Shown: positions 1 to 9,394, numbered from the stretch's first letter. The stretch: DNA of 64,000 nt from Chitinophaga sp. (GCF_017745275.1 NZ_JAGHZS010000006.1:310001-374000); one strand, 5' to 3'. Notes: generated by a model not told the origin, from the sequence alone. Made by a program: numbers and translations.

Positions 1-710
1 AACGTTTATCTACCCGTAGTTCTTTCTCCAGCGGTTGGAGCAATGTGTATGCTTCTGTTAACCTGGTGAATAATTATGAGATGACCAACGGTAAGTCCAT
101 TACTGATCCCACTTCCGGCTACGATCCTGCCAACCCTTATAATAACCGGGACCCAAGGCTGGACTATACGGTGGTACGGCCCGGTGCTACCTGGAAAGGT
201 ATTCCTTATGCTAATTTGCGTTTAGATAATGCGGCTACATTTACCGGTTATCTGACCCGGAAGTATGTGTTGGAACTAGATGGTTTTGGTCCGGGTGATT
301 CTCCACTCAACTTCATCATTTTCCGTTATGCAGATGTGTTGCTGATGCTGGCGGAGGCGCAGAATGAAGCAGCAGGTCCGGATGCTACGGTGTATGCAGC
401 TATCAACAAAGTAAGGGCGCGTAAAGGTGTAGATATGCCACCCATACCAGCGGGTAAGTCGAAAGAAGAAATGCGTAATATTATCCGTCATGAGCGCATG
501 ATAGAGTTTGCGATGGAAGGCACTTACTATTCCGATATCCGTCGCTGGGGCATTGCTACGCAGTTGATGAACGGACTGGTGGTGACCAACATTGCAGGAA
601 CGCAGATAGACAAGATAAATTTCGTGGATGCCTTTAACTTGTGGCCTATTCCACAGGTAGAAATTGATCTGAACAGCAACCTGGTGCAAAATCCAAACTA
701 TGTTAAGTAA
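1..710 (+). CDS. SusD/RagB outer-membrane nutrient-binding lipoprotein, C-terminal part
   Basis: The reading frame is open from base 3 to the stop at 708-710, so the N-terminus, with its signal and lipobox, lies left of the window. The visible part shows SusD C-terminal features: a helix with FRYADVLLMLAEAQNE and the later stretch ERMIEFAMEGTYYSDIRRWG, the family's usual RRxEFAFEGxRxxDLRRWG. SusD proteins sit on the outer membrane, cap a SusC transporter and bind oligosaccharides. The terminator at 741-773 and the lyase gene at 797 indicate that this is the binding protein of the uronate polysaccharide locus to its right. The partner SusC should lie just left of base 1. The family call is firm; the ligand is inferred only from neighbours. 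Confidence 0.93.
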   Translation, partial: RLSTRSSFSSGWSNVYASVNLVNNYEMTNGKSITDPTSGYDPANPYNNRDPRLDYTVVRPGATWKGIPYANLRLDNAATFTGYLTRKYVLELDGFGPGDSPLNFIIFRYADVLLMLAEAQNEAAGPDATVYAAINKVRARKGVDMPPIPAGKSKEEMRNIIRHERMIEFAMEGTYYSDIRRWGIATQLMNGLVVTNIAGTQIDKINFVDAFNLWPIPQVEIDLNSNLVQNPNYVK

Positions 711-740
711 AGCAATATCCGTGAGAGACTAACCGAAAGA

Positions 741-773
741 TGCCCCCGTTTGCAGCGGGGGCATATCTTTTTT
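741..773 (+). terminator. Rho-independent terminator after susD-like gene
   Basis: TGCCCCCG (741-748) pairs perfectly with CGGGGGCA (756-763) across a 7-base loop, and the stem is followed by a T-rich stretch. It lies 30 bases after the SusD stop and 24 bases before the lyase start. It probably reduces read-through from the susCD transcript into the lyase gene. Confidence 0.85.
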
Positions 774-796
774 ATCTTACTTAAAATAATTATCCT

Positions 797-2749
797 ATGT
801 ACATTAAAAAGATAGTTGGTATCGTTTTGTTTTGCTCCGGTATAGGGTACTTGCCTGGTGCCCATGCGCAGGAAGGGAAGAAGGAACGCAACTACCTGTA
901 CAATGAATATCAGCATCGGGGTGGTGAGGCGGTTTTCAACGGGCTGGCGCAGTGGCGGCAGGAACGTTTGCAGTTCATTACAGATAAAATGGCGGCGCTG
1001 CCGGAAGCCACCAAAGCCGCTTTGCTAAAGGAAGCGGATAAAGCAATGTCTTTTACATGGCCCGCTTTGCGGGCAACGTTGTACCTGGAATACCGGGATA
1101 ACGGGAACCGCAGCAACTTTGAAGCGGCGCAGTCGGAGCGCCGCAGAATGCTTACTTCCCTGGTAGTAGGGGAGCTGGCAGGTGGTCATGGAAAATACCT
1201 GCCACAAATTGTGAATGGATTGTGGGCGATACTGGAGGAAAGCACCTGGGTATTGCCGGCGCATGTAGGTGTGCAGAAAGCGGGGACGGGTTTGGCAGAT
1301 CCTGCGGAGCCCATTGTAGACCTGGTGGCAGGTGAAACGGCAGCTACCCTGAGTTGGGCGCAATTCCTGCTGCATGACGGGCTGGATAAAATATCACCGA
1401 TGGTGAACAAACGTATTACCTATGAATTGCAGCATCGTATTGTGGAGCCTTACCTGCAACGTAATGATTTCTGGTGGATGGGCTGGAGCGGCCGGCTGGT
1501 GAATAACTGGAATATCTGGATCAATACCAATGTATTGCAAATGGCTTTGTTGAGTATAAATGAGACGGATACACGCAGTAAGGTGATTGAGAAAACGATC
1601 CGCAGTGCAGACAATTTCGTGAATGGATATCCCGATGACGGTGGTTGCGACGAAGGTCCTACTTACTGGGGACATGCCGGTGGTAAGCTGATAGAGTTTA
1701 TTACGTTGTTGAACAGTGCATCCGGCCATCAGTTGAACTGGCGCAATAATGAGCTGATTCACCAGATAGGTGCCTACATTTATAAAATGCATGTGGACAG
1801 CAGTCGTTTTGTGAATTTCGCAGATGCTTCGGCGATTACCATTCCGCCGCCGCATACGGTGTATTTATATGGCACTGCCTTCCAGGATCCTTTGCTGGTG
1901 AAATTTGCAGCGTATTTGTCGCGGTTGGATAACCCGGACAGCATGCAGATTAAATCGCCTTCCCTGGCATTTTTCATTTACAACCTGGAGTACCGGGATG
2001 CGTTGCTGGCGGCTACGCCGGCGGCGCCTTATACCGCCGTGAACTGGTTGCCCAATTTGCAGGTACTATCGATGCGTTCGCAGGCAGGCACTGCTAAAGG
2101 CCTGTTTTTCGCGGCTTTAGGCGGGCACAATGCGGAGAGTCATAACCACAATGACGTAGGAAATTTTGTGTTGTATATGGATGGCAAACCGGCGTTGATA
2201 GATGTAGGGGTAGGTACTTATACAAAACAGACTTTTAGTGCGGACCGGTATAAGCTTTGGTTTATGCAATCGCAGTGGCACAACTGTCCTACGATCAATG
2301 GTGTGCAACAACAGGACGGGCGGCAGTTTCAGGCAAAGGCAGTGCAGTTCAGCAACAACAGGCTGAGTATGGATATCGCGGCTGCTTACCCGGCTACGGC
2401 GATGGTGCAGTTGTGGAAACGTACTTTCACTTTTAATGCTGCGAAAACATCGTTGGACCTGGCGGAAGAGTGGCAGCTCAAAGAATGGAAGGAGCCCTTC
2501 CTGTTGCATTTTATGACTGCTTTACCGGTGGATACCCATTCGGCGGGCAAGGTAGTGTTAAAGGGTATTACTGCTAATTTAACGATGACATATGATCCTG
2601 CTTTGTTTGAGGTAACAGAGGAACAACAGGCGGTGACGGATGGGCGTTTATCGCCGGTATGGGGTGATCATGTGACCCGTATAAGCCTGAAGGCGCGTCA
2701 GCAGGCGTTGCGTGGACAACATACAGTGAAGTTTGTGATGAGTCGTTGA
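797..2749 (+). CDS. Heparinase II/III-family polysaccharide lyase
   Basis: The protein has 650 residues with a signal peptide ending near AHAQ (about residue 25). An alpha-helical toroid-type N-terminal half is followed by the heparinase II/III domain, marked by GGHNAESHNHNDVGNF at about residues 440-457 (H449, H451), where the family has its metal/active-site region. The family cleaves uronic-acid-containing polysaccharides by beta-elimination in the periplasm or at the cell surface, leaving a 4,5-unsaturated uronic acid at the non-reducing end. That is exactly what the GH88 and GH105 enzymes downstream would remove. No sulfatase gene is visible, so a weakly sulfated or unsulfated glycan (hyaluronan-like, glucuronan, bacterial exopolysaccharide) is as likely as heparin or chondroitin. 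The exact PL family cannot be decided by eye. Confidence 0.85.
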   Translation: MYIKKIVGIVLFCSGIGYLPGAHAQEGKKERNYLYNEYQHRGGEAVFNGLAQWRQERLQFITDKMAALPEATKAALLKEADKAMSFTWPALRATLYLEYRDNGNRSNFEAAQSERRRMLTSLVVGELAGGHGKYLPQIVNGLWAILEESTWVLPAHVGVQKAGTGLADPAEPIVDLVAGETAATLSWAQFLLHDGLDKISPMVNKRITYELQHRIVEPYLQRNDFWWMGWSGRLVNNWNIWINTNVLQMALLSINETDTRSKVIEKTIRSADNFVNGYPDDGGCDEGPTYWGHAGGKLIEFITLLNSASGHQLNWRNNELIHQIGAYIYKMHVDSSRFVNFADASAITIPPPHTVYLYGTAFQDPLLVKFAAYLSRLDNPDSMQIKSPSLAFFIYNLEYRDALLAATPAAPYTAVNWLPNLQVLSMRSQAGTAKGLFFAALGGHNAESHNHNDVGNFVLYMDGKPALIDVGVGTYTKQTFSADRYKLWFMQSQWHNCPTINGVQQQDGRQFQAKAVQFSNNRLSMDIAAAYPATAMVQLWKRTFTFNAAKTSLDLAEEWQLKEWKEPFLLHFMTALPVDTHSAGKVVLKGITANLTMTYDPALFEVTEEQQAVTDGRLSPVWGDHVTRISLKARQQALRGQHTVKFVMSR

Positions 2750-2886
2750 GCATTACTTTAACATTGGCTGCTTTGCTAAAGCCTGGTGGCAATGGGAAAC
2801 GCTTGAGGAGAAAGGGATACAGGGCGTATGTATCTCCTGAAAAAATATAAAAACAGGTGGTGAACAGCAAATTTTTAAAATAATGC

Positions 2887-2917
2887 TTGATTTTTGCAAA
2901 CGTTTGCATTACTTTAG
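2887..2917 (+). promoter_or_regulatory. Promoter with LacI-type operator for the kdu operon
   Basis: A perfect 14-base palindrome, TGCAAACGTTTGCA, occupies 2895-2908 and has the central CG and half-sites typical of LacI/PurR-family operators. It lies between a possible -33 element TTG (2887-2889) and a near-consensus Bacteroidota -7 element TACTTTAG (2910-2917; consensus TAnnTTTG), spaced 20 bases apart. A bound repressor would block the polymerase. The obvious regulator is the LacI-family protein encoded at 8317 in the same operon. Palindrome and spacing are seen directly; the regulator-site pairing is inferred. Confidence 0.7.
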
Positions 2918-2977
2918 AGCTTCAGCCATACCTGTATTACGCAAATAACTATTTAACTACATCAAAGTAATTCTACC

Positions 2978-4243
2978 TTGGAACGCAGAAACTTTATCAA
3001 AATAGCGCCATTGGCGGGCCTTGCCGGAGCCATGGCCCCGGGCAAAACACTGGCATCCGCCGTGAATGGAACTGTCGTAAATCCTGCAGCAGCAGCTATA
3101 CCGGACCGGCAATACCAGGTAAACCTGTTACAGCGTATAGCCCGGCCCGTAGTAGAAAATATGAGCAAGGGTACGTTGAAAAAGAATATGCCCCTGGAGA
3201 AAGGCCCGGGATATGGTTTGGCAGTGGAGAAAGTGACTTACCTGGAAGCTTTCGGGCGTTGTATTTCCGGGCTGGCGCCGTGGCTGGCATTGCCGGATGA
3301 TGATACGGCGGAAGGAAAGGCGCGTAAGCAAATACGGGAGCAGGTATTGCAGGGCATTGTAAATGGTGTAAACCCTTCCTCACCGGACTACCTGAACTTC
3401 CGGTCGGAAGCACAGCCGCTGGTTGATGCCGCTTACCTATGTCAAACATTTATGCGTGCGCCGGAAGCCTTGTGGGCTCCGCTGGATAATGCCACCAAAG
3501 CCAATGTGATCAAGGAATTGAAAGAGCTGCGACGGATTCGTCCTGCTTATAACAACTGGTTATTATTTGCCGCTATGGTAGAAGCTTTCCTGTTATCTAT
3601 CGGGGAAGAATATGAACCTATGCGCACCATGGTAGCTACGAAGAAAATACAGGAATGGTATGCAGGCGACGGCTTTTACAGTGATGGTCCGCAGTTTTCG
3701 CTGGACTACTATAACGGCTATGTGATACATCCGATGTTTACGGATATGCTGAAAGTGCTGATGAATAAGAACCAGGGCAGCAAGGCAGATTATGATCAGG
3801 CGATGAAACGTATGCAACGGTTTGCAGAACTGCAGGAGCGGATGATTGCGCCGGATGGTACTTACCCCGCGCTGGGCCGCTCTATGACTTACCGTACGGC
3901 GGCATTTCAGCCGTTAGTACAGCTGGCGCTGCAGCATCAGTTGCCGGAAGCGATTAAACCTGCGCAGGTACGTTGTGCCATGACTGCCATTATGAAAAAT
4001 ATTTTCGAAATGGAAGGCACCTTCGATAAGCAGGGCTGGCTGCAGTTGGGCATTTGCGGGCATCAGCCGGAAGTGGCAGATGTGTATACCTCTACCGGTA
4101 GCCTCTACATTTGCACCAATGGTTTCCTGGCACTGGGATTACCTGTTACCGATCCTTTCTGGGCAGATCCAGCCGCAGAATGGACCGCACAAAAAGTATG
4201 GTCAGGTAAACCGGTTAAGAAAGATTACCACGTTAACTACTAG
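2978..4243 (+). CDS. DUF2264 domain protein with Tat-like signal
   Basis: The protein has 421 residues. The TTG start at 2978 is chosen because it places a twin-arginine-like leader (ERRNFIKIAPLAGLAGA) at the N-terminus; the next ATG near 3031 would delete it. The body, including LAPWLALPDDDTAEGKARK near residue 97, looks like DUF2264, an (alpha/alpha)-barrel-type family common in uronate utilization loci but without an assigned reaction that I can state. It is the first gene after the LacI-type operator. A palindromic repeat directly follows its stop, then kduI. A periplasmic glycan-processing role is inferred from context. Confidence 0.8.
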   Translation: MERRNFIKIAPLAGLAGAMAPGKTLASAVNGTVVNPAAAAIPDRQYQVNLLQRIARPVVENMSKGTLKKNMPLEKGPGYGLAVEKVTYLEAFGRCISGLAPWLALPDDDTAEGKARKQIREQVLQGIVNGVNPSSPDYLNFRSEAQPLVDAAYLCQTFMRAPEALWAPLDNATKANVIKELKELRRIRPAYNNWLLFAAMVEAFLLSIGEEYEPMRTMVATKKIQEWYAGDGFYSDGPQFSLDYYNGYVIHPMFTDMLKVLMNKNQGSKADYDQAMKRMQRFAELQERMIAPDGTYPALGRSMTYRTAAFQPLVQLALQHQLPEAIKPAQVRCAMTAIMKNIFEMEGTFDKQGWLQLGICGHQPEVADVYTSTGSLYICTNGFLALGLPVTDPFWADPAAEWTAQKVWSGKPVKKDYHVNY

Positions 4244-4248
4244 CAGCT

Positions 4249-4378
4249 AGCTGTTAGCTAATGCGGCGGAGGATTATTGTTTTATTATAGTGATTAAAAA
4301 TTTATTATTAACAGTTGTTGGCGGCGGTGAATATATAAGTATTCGCTGCATTAGCTAAATGCTAATGGCTGACAGCTA
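4249..4378. repeat. Stop-proximal palindromic repeat, copy D (diverged)
   Basis: This imperfect inverted repeat begins five bases after the DUF2264 stop and ends about 11 bases before the kduI start. Inner arms are TTAGCTAATGCGGCG (4254-4268) and CGCTGCATTAGCTAA (4344-4358), 14 of 15 paired; AGCTGTTAGC (4249-4258) also matches GCTGACAGCT further out. The loop is AT-rich and about 75 bases long. It resembles copies A-C in position and in AGCTNNNAGC-type arms, but not in the GCAAAAAGCTATTG core. Within the operon it may act as a processing or attenuation hairpin. Confidence 0.6.
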
Positions 4379-4389
4379 AAAGCTCTTTT

Positions 4390-5232
4390 ATGAATACCAC
4401 GTTTGATTCAAGGTATGCCAGCAGTCCAACAGAAGTGAAGCAAATGGATACTGCGCAGTTGAGACAGGCTTTTCTTATAGAAAATATTTTTGTGGCAGAC
4501 CAGGTTAGCTGGACCCATACACATTATGATCGTTATCTCACTGGTGGCGCTATGCCTGTGAATGGCCCGGTAGCACTGGTGACCATCGATCTGCTGAAAG
4601 CTAATTATTTCCTGGAAAGAAGAGAACTGGGGATAATCAATGTAGGAGGTGCAGGTATAGTGGAAGTGGATGGAGAAACATTTGAACTCGACTATAAAGA
4701 AGCATTATATATCGGTAAGGGAAAACAACAGGTGATATTTCGCAGTAAAAACGCGCAGACACCCGCTAAATTTTACCTGAATTCTACGCCGGCGCATCAT
4801 ACTTATCCTACCCGCAAAGTGTCTAAAACAGAGGCGGAAGTAGTGACACTGGGCGCCCTCGAAACCTCTAATCACCGCACCATTAACAAGCTGCTGGTGA
4901 ACAGCGTACTGGACACCTGCCAGTTGCAAATGGGGATGACGGAGCTGAAGCCCGGCAGCGTATGGAATACAATGCCGGCGCATACACACGACCGCAGAAT
5001 GGAAGTTTATTTCTATTTTGAAATACCGGAGGGACAATCAGTGTGTCACTTTATGGGACAGCCGCAGGAAAGCCGCCATGTGTGGATGCAGAATGAACAG
5101 GCCATTATATCACCGCCATGGTCTATTCACAGCGGTGCAGGCACCAGCAATTATACTTTTATCTGGGGCATGGCCGGAGAGAACCTGGATTATGGAGATA
5201 TGGATCATTGCAAGATCACGGAACTACGTTAA
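4390..5232 (+). CDS. kduI: 5-dehydro-4-deoxy-D-glucuronate isomerase KduI
   Basis: The protein has 280 residues, close to E. coli KduI (278). It isomerises 5-keto-4-deoxyuronate, formed spontaneously from unsaturated uronic acids, to 2,5-diketo-3-deoxygluconate in the cytoplasm. The cupin zinc site is intact: H198 and H200 in PAHTHDRRMEVYFYF, E205, and H247 in PPWSIHSGAG. The N-terminal stretch THTHYDRYLTGGAMP is also characteristic. The GH105 gene follows after 22 bases and kduD comes next, giving the two consecutive Kdu steps in one operon. No kdgK or kdgA is in the window, so later steps must be encoded elsewhere. Confidence 0.96.
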   Translation: MNTTFDSRYASSPTEVKQMDTAQLRQAFLIENIFVADQVSWTHTHYDRYLTGGAMPVNGPVALVTIDLLKANYFLERRELGIINVGGAGIVEVDGETFELDYKEALYIGKGKQQVIFRSKNAQTPAKFYLNSTPAHHTYPTRKVSKTEAEVVTLGALETSNHRTINKLLVNSVLDTCQLQMGMTELKPGSVWNTMPAHTHDRRMEVYFYFEIPEGQSVCHFMGQPQESRHVWMQNEQAIISPPWSIHSGAGTSNYTFIWGMAGENLDYGDMDHCKITELR

Positions 5233-5254
5233 TAACCTCATAATAGCTGCTATC

Positions 5255-7474
5255 ATGATGAAAAAAATTATCGCAGGAGGCTTGCTGGGCTTGTCTGTTC
5301 TGCATGCCAGCTTACCGGTTTCTGCTACGGGACCGGCAACGGCCATACAGGCTACTTTCGCTGAGCCCTATACGGCGCAGGCAGTGCGGGCTCAGATGGA
5401 AAAGGTGGCGGCCTGGCAGTGGCGGTATATTACCAATAAAGGCTGGAACCATGCGCCTACCGACTGGACCAATGGTGCTATGTACGCCGGTATGTTCTCA
5501 CTGACACAGGTAACCGAAAATCCGTTTTTTGTTGACCGCCTGGTACAGGTAGGAAAAGATAACCAATGGAATACAGGACCGGATCGTTTTTTTGCAGACG
5601 AGTACTGCGTAGGGCAGTTGTATTCGCAATTATATAGTGTGTATAAGGAACCGGTGATGATTGATAAATTCCGCAAACTGGCAGACAGCATTGTAGCAGC
5701 GCCACATACGGAATCGCTGGAATGGAAGAATGGTATCCACCACCGCGAATGGGCCTGGTGCGATGCCCTGTTTATGGGCCCGCCGGCATTGGCGTATTTA
5801 TCCACTGCTACCGGCGATGTACGTTACCTGGAAACAGCGGATAAATTATGGTGGAAAACGACGGACTTCCTGTATAACAAACAGGATAGCCTTTACTATC
5901 GCGATGGCAGCTATATCGGGAAGAAGGAAAAAAATGGTACCAATGTATACTGGAGTCGTGGTAACGGTTGGGTAATGGGTGGCCTGGTGCGCATGCTGGA
6001 CAATATGCCTGCTGGTTATGCCGGGAAACAACGTTTCCAGGAATTGTACAAGCAAATGGCTTATCGCATTGCAGCGCTGCAAACCGCTGATGGTACCTGG
6101 CACGCCAGCCTGCTGGATCCGGATAACTATCCTGCCAAAGAAACCAGTGGCACCGGCTTTTACGTGTATGCATTAATGTGGGGTATCAACAATGGCTTGT
6201 TGCCGGAGAAAACATTTTTGCCGGTAGTACAAAAAGGATGGGATGCGCTCACCAGTTGTGTACAACCCAGCGGTAAACTGGGCTTTGTGCAGGAAATAGG
6301 CGCTGCTCCCGGAAAAGCTACGGCAGACGATACAGAGGTATATGGCGTAGGTGCATACCTGTTAGCCGGCTCTGAACTGATTAAATATGATCTGCGCAAA
6401 AATGCCGCTGCTGCTATTGTCATCTCCAATAACACTGGTATTCACCGGGAAGGAGACCTGGTGGAAATTTCTGCTGTGGAGCTGATAAGTAAAATCGTCA
6501 GGAAAGCACAACCATCATTTAAAATTATCAATGTGGTTAGTGGGCAGGAAGTTCCTTATCAACTGTTATTTGAAGGTGCTAAAATGGCACAGAAAATATT
6601 ATTACAGGTAACAGTGCCAGCCGGCGCCCGTATGTATGCTGTTATGGTGGAAGGTACGCCCGCTCCTGTAAAAGCAGCTGCCTATGGCCGTTATGTACCG
6701 GAACGTAAGGATGATTATGCCTGGGAAAACGATCGCATGGCGTATCGGATGTATGGCAAAGCATTGGAGCAGGTACCGAAGGAAATGGCTTATGGCATTG
6801 ATGTATGGGCGAAGCGTACCGATGATATGGTGATTGATACCTGGTATAAACTGGATAACTATCATCACGACAACGGGCAGGGGCTGGACTACTACAGCGT
6901 AGGTTTAACGCTGGGAGCCGGTGATACTGCGCCTTACGGCAAAGACACCATCTATTATCCAAAGAATTACCGTCAGTGGAAAAGGCTGGACAATGGTCCG
7001 TTACGTACCAGGTTTGCCTTAACGTATGATAGCTGGATGGCGGGTAATATACCCGTTACCGTTACCAAAACTATTTCGCTGGATGCTGGTTCGCAGTTGA
7101 ACAGGATGGAAATACAGTATAATTTCAAAGGGAAAGATAAGCTTCCGGTGGTGACGGGTATTGTGAAACGTAAGGAACCCGGCGCCGTGTTACTGGACGA
7201 GAAAACCGGTGTTATGGGCTATTGGGAGCCTACTCACGGGGAAGACGGTACGTTGGGCACCGGCTGTGTGTTTGCGCGGGAAGTACCGGGTATGAAAACG
7301 GATAATGTGCATTTGCTGAGTCCTGGTACGGCGGATAATCAGCAACCCTATGTGTACTACTTTGGAGCAGCGTGGACCAAAGGTGGCCGGATTACTTCGG
7401 CGGCAGACTGGTTCAGCTACCTGGAAACATTTGCACAAAAGATCAAACAACCTTTACAGGTGACTATTCAATAA
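5255..7474 (+). CDS. GH105 unsaturated uronyl hydrolase fused to DUF4861
   Basis: The ATG at 5255 gives 739 residues with a clear signal peptide (MMKKIIAGGLLGLSVLHASL); the open frame extends upstream only by overlapping kduI in another frame. Residues about 30-375 form a GH105-type (alpha/alpha)6 barrel that removes unsaturated uronic acid by vinyl-ether hydration. Visible features are DEYCVGQLY and WAWCDALFMGPPALAYL, where D170 matches the family catalytic aspartate, plus WSRGNGWVMGGL. Residues about 385-739 match DUF4861, a family common in pectin and uronate loci (KPSFKIINVVSGQEVPYQLL, then a beta-rich region). The fusion places both activities in one exported protein. The GH105 call is firm; the role of DUF4861 is unknown. 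Confidence 0.88.
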   Translation: MMKKIIAGGLLGLSVLHASLPVSATGPATAIQATFAEPYTAQAVRAQMEKVAAWQWRYITNKGWNHAPTDWTNGAMYAGMFSLTQVTENPFFVDRLVQVGKDNQWNTGPDRFFADEYCVGQLYSQLYSVYKEPVMIDKFRKLADSIVAAPHTESLEWKNGIHHREWAWCDALFMGPPALAYLSTATGDVRYLETADKLWWKTTDFLYNKQDSLYYRDGSYIGKKEKNGTNVYWSRGNGWVMGGLVRMLDNMPAGYAGKQRFQELYKQMAYRIAALQTADGTWHASLLDPDNYPAKETSGTGFYVYALMWGINNGLLPEKTFLPVVQKGWDALTSCVQPSGKLGFVQEIGAAPGKATADDTEVYGVGAYLLAGSELIKYDLRKNAAAAIVISNNTGIHREGDLVEISAVELISKIVRKAQPSFKIINVVSGQEVPYQLLFEGAKMAQKILLQVTVPAGARMYAVMVEGTPAPVKAAAYGRYVPERKDDYAWENDRMAYRMYGKALEQVPKEMAYGIDVWAKRTDDMVIDTWYKLDNYHHDNGQGLDYYSVGLTLGAGDTAPYGKDTIYYPKNYRQWKRLDNGPLRTRFALTYDSWMAGNIPVTVTKTISLDAGSQLNRMEIQYNFKGKDKLPVVTGIVKRKEPGAVLLDEKTGVMGYWEPTHGEDGTLGTGCVFAREVPGMKTDNVHLLSPGTADNQQPYVYYFGAAWTKGGRITSAADWFSYLETFAQKIKQPLQVTIQ

Positions 7475-7523
7475 TTGTTGGTACCCGGGTGTGTATATTC
7501 GGGTACCTGTTAATATTTTTATC

Positions 7524-8285
7524 ATGGATTTATTTCAGTTAAAAGGTAAAACAGCGCTGGTAACTGGTTGTAAGCGTGGCATCGGCAAGGCGATGGCGGT
7601 AGCGCTGGCAGCGGCGGGCGCAGATATTATCGGCGTTTCGGCATCGTTGGAGTTGACCGGAAGTGAGGTAGAGCAGGAAGTGAAGGCATTGGGTCGTAGT
7701 TTTAAAGCTTACCAGTGCGACTTTTCCAACCGGGCGGCCTTGTATGCATTTATACAGCAACTGGAGCAGGAAGTGCCGGTAGTGGATATCCTGGTAAACA
7801 ATGCGGGCACTATTTTACGCAAGCCGGCAGCAGAGCACCCGGACGAGTATTGGGATGAGGTGATTAACATCAACCTGAATGCTCAATTTATCCTTACCCG
7901 TGAAATTGGTAAAGGAATGATTGCCCGTGGAAATGGAAAGGTTATCTTTACGGCATCTCTTCTCACCTTCCAGGGAGGTATTAATGTGCCGGGATATGCA
8001 GCCAGCAAGGGTGCGGTTGGTTCACTGGTGAAAGCGTTTGCCAACGAGTGGGCATCCAGGGGAGTGAATGTGAACGCCATTGCGCCGGGATATATTGCCA
8101 CCGATAATACGGCTGCACTCCGGGCGGATCAGCAGCGGAGCAGCGCCATACTGGATCGTATTCCGGCAGGGCGCTGGGGACAACCGGAAGATTTTGGAGG
8201 CCCCGTAGTGTTCCTGGCATCCAAAGCGGCTGATTATGTACATGGTACTATTCTTACCGTGGATGGTGGCTGGATGGGAAGATAA
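7524..8285 (+). CDS. kduD: 2-dehydro-3-deoxy-D-gluconate 5-dehydrogenase KduD
   Basis: Starting at ATG 7524 (MDLFQLKGKTALVTG) the protein has 253 residues, the same as E. coli KduD; the upstream in-frame extension has no family similarity. It is a short-chain dehydrogenase/reductase that reduces 2,5-diketo-3-deoxygluconate to 2-keto-3-deoxygluconate. The Rossmann motif TGCKRGIGKA, NNAG, and the catalytic triad S145, Y158 and K162 (PGYAASKG) are present. It follows the GH105 gene by 49 bases and acts directly after KduI. SDR enzymes vary in substrate, but family length and context make KduD the best call. Confidence 0.93.
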   Translation: MDLFQLKGKTALVTGCKRGIGKAMAVALAAAGADIIGVSASLELTGSEVEQEVKALGRSFKAYQCDFSNRAALYAFIQQLEQEVPVVDILVNNAGTILRKPAAEHPDEYWDEVININLNAQFILTREIGKGMIARGNGKVIFTASLLTFQGGINVPGYAASKGAVGSLVKAFANEWASRGVNVNAIAPGYIATDNTAALRADQQRSSAILDRIPAGRWGQPEDFGGPVVFLASKAADYVHGTILTVDGGWMGR

Positions 8286-8316
8286 CAGAACATATTACAG
8301 CTAATAGTTGCTATAC

Positions 8317-9372
8317 ATGAGTAAACAACGTACTGAAAAAACGATCGTGGATATTGCGGAAGAACTGAAGCTCTCCGTATCTACTGTGTCACGCGCACTG
8401 AATGACAACCCTAACATCAGCGCACGTACGAAAGACAAGGTAAAGAAGATGGCCCGTAAGCTGGGATATCGTCCCAATGCGCTGGCGGCAGGTTTGCGGA
8501 ACAATAAGAGCAAAACCATCGGGTTAATAGTACCCCGCATTTCCATGTTTTTTCCGGCGGCTATCAGCACCATTATCCAGAATAAACTGCAGGAACATGG
8601 CTATAACCTGATCATTTGCCAGTCGAACGACTCCTATGAGCAGGAAGTAACCCTGGTGAATACACTTTATTCCGCCAGGGTAGATGGCCTGGTGGTATCT
8701 ACTACTTTATATACCACCGACTTTTCCCATTTCGATGTATTCAAAGACAATAATATTCCGCTGATATTTTTTGACCGGGTGCCCAAAGATTACAATGTAA
8801 AAGTAATTAAGGGAGATGACTACCTCGGTGGTCATACCGCTACCACGCACCTGATCGAAAGGGGGTGTAAAGATATTGTGCATATCTCAGGCCCGTTAAC
8901 CAGCAATTTATACGTAGAAAGAGTAGCCGGTTATAAAAATGCCTTGCAGGAGAATAAACTGGCATTTAAAAAAGCACGTGTTTTCTATCATGAGTTAACG
9001 CGTGAAAATGCGTGGCAGACCTGCGAGAAAATTTTCGCGCAAACACCTTACCCGGATGGCGTTTTCGCCTCCAATGATACTACGGCCATCACCATTATGG
9101 AATATTGCCGTAAAATAAATGTACGGGTGCCGGAAGACCTGAAAGTAGTAGGTTATTCCAATGACCCGCGTACGGAAATTGTTACACCGCCTGTTACCAG
9201 CATAGACCAATATCCTGCTATGATGGGAGAACGAGTGGTCGCTGCTTTAATGGAACTGATCAATACGGCACCTTCCAGTGTACCACGTTATTCACAGGAA
9301 ATAATACCTATTCAACTGATAGCACGCGAATCTTCTGCCGGTACGGCAAAGACCAGCGCCAAAAAGAAATGA
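8317..9372 (+). CDS. LacI-family transcriptional regulator of the uronate operon
   Basis: The ATG at 8317 gives 351 residues; a TTG three codons earlier is possible but less likely. The N-terminal helix-turn-helix is classic LacI (TIVDIAEELKLSVSTVSRAL, then the hinge region YRPNALAAGL), followed by a periplasmic-binding-protein-like effector domain to about residue 340. It lies within the operon between kduD and GH88, so it probably regulates its own transcript through the palindrome at 2895-2908. A catabolic intermediate such as KDG or an unsaturated uronate is a plausible inducer, but this is inference. The tail is lysine-rich (TSAKKK). Confidence 0.93.
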   Translation: MSKQRTEKTIVDIAEELKLSVSTVSRALNDNPNISARTKDKVKKMARKLGYRPNALAAGLRNNKSKTIGLIVPRISMFFPAAISTIIQNKLQEHGYNLIICQSNDSYEQEVTLVNTLYSARVDGLVVSTTLYTTDFSHFDVFKDNNIPLIFFDRVPKDYNVKVIKGDDYLGGHTATTHLIERGCKDIVHISGPLTSNLYVERVAGYKNALQENKLAFKKARVFYHELTRENAWQTCEKIFAQTPYPDGVFASNDTTAITIMEYCRKINVRVPEDLKVVGYSNDPRTEIVTPPVTSIDQYPAMMGERVVAALMELINTAPSSVPRYSQEIIPIQLIARESSAGTAKTSAKKK

Positions 9373-9394
9373 TCATTTTATAATCACGTTATTT

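Noticed and set aside
5018..5254. Upstream in-frame extension of the GH105-DUF4861 gene
   Set aside because: It overlaps kduI in another frame and lacks family similarity; ATG 5255 begins a clear signal peptide.
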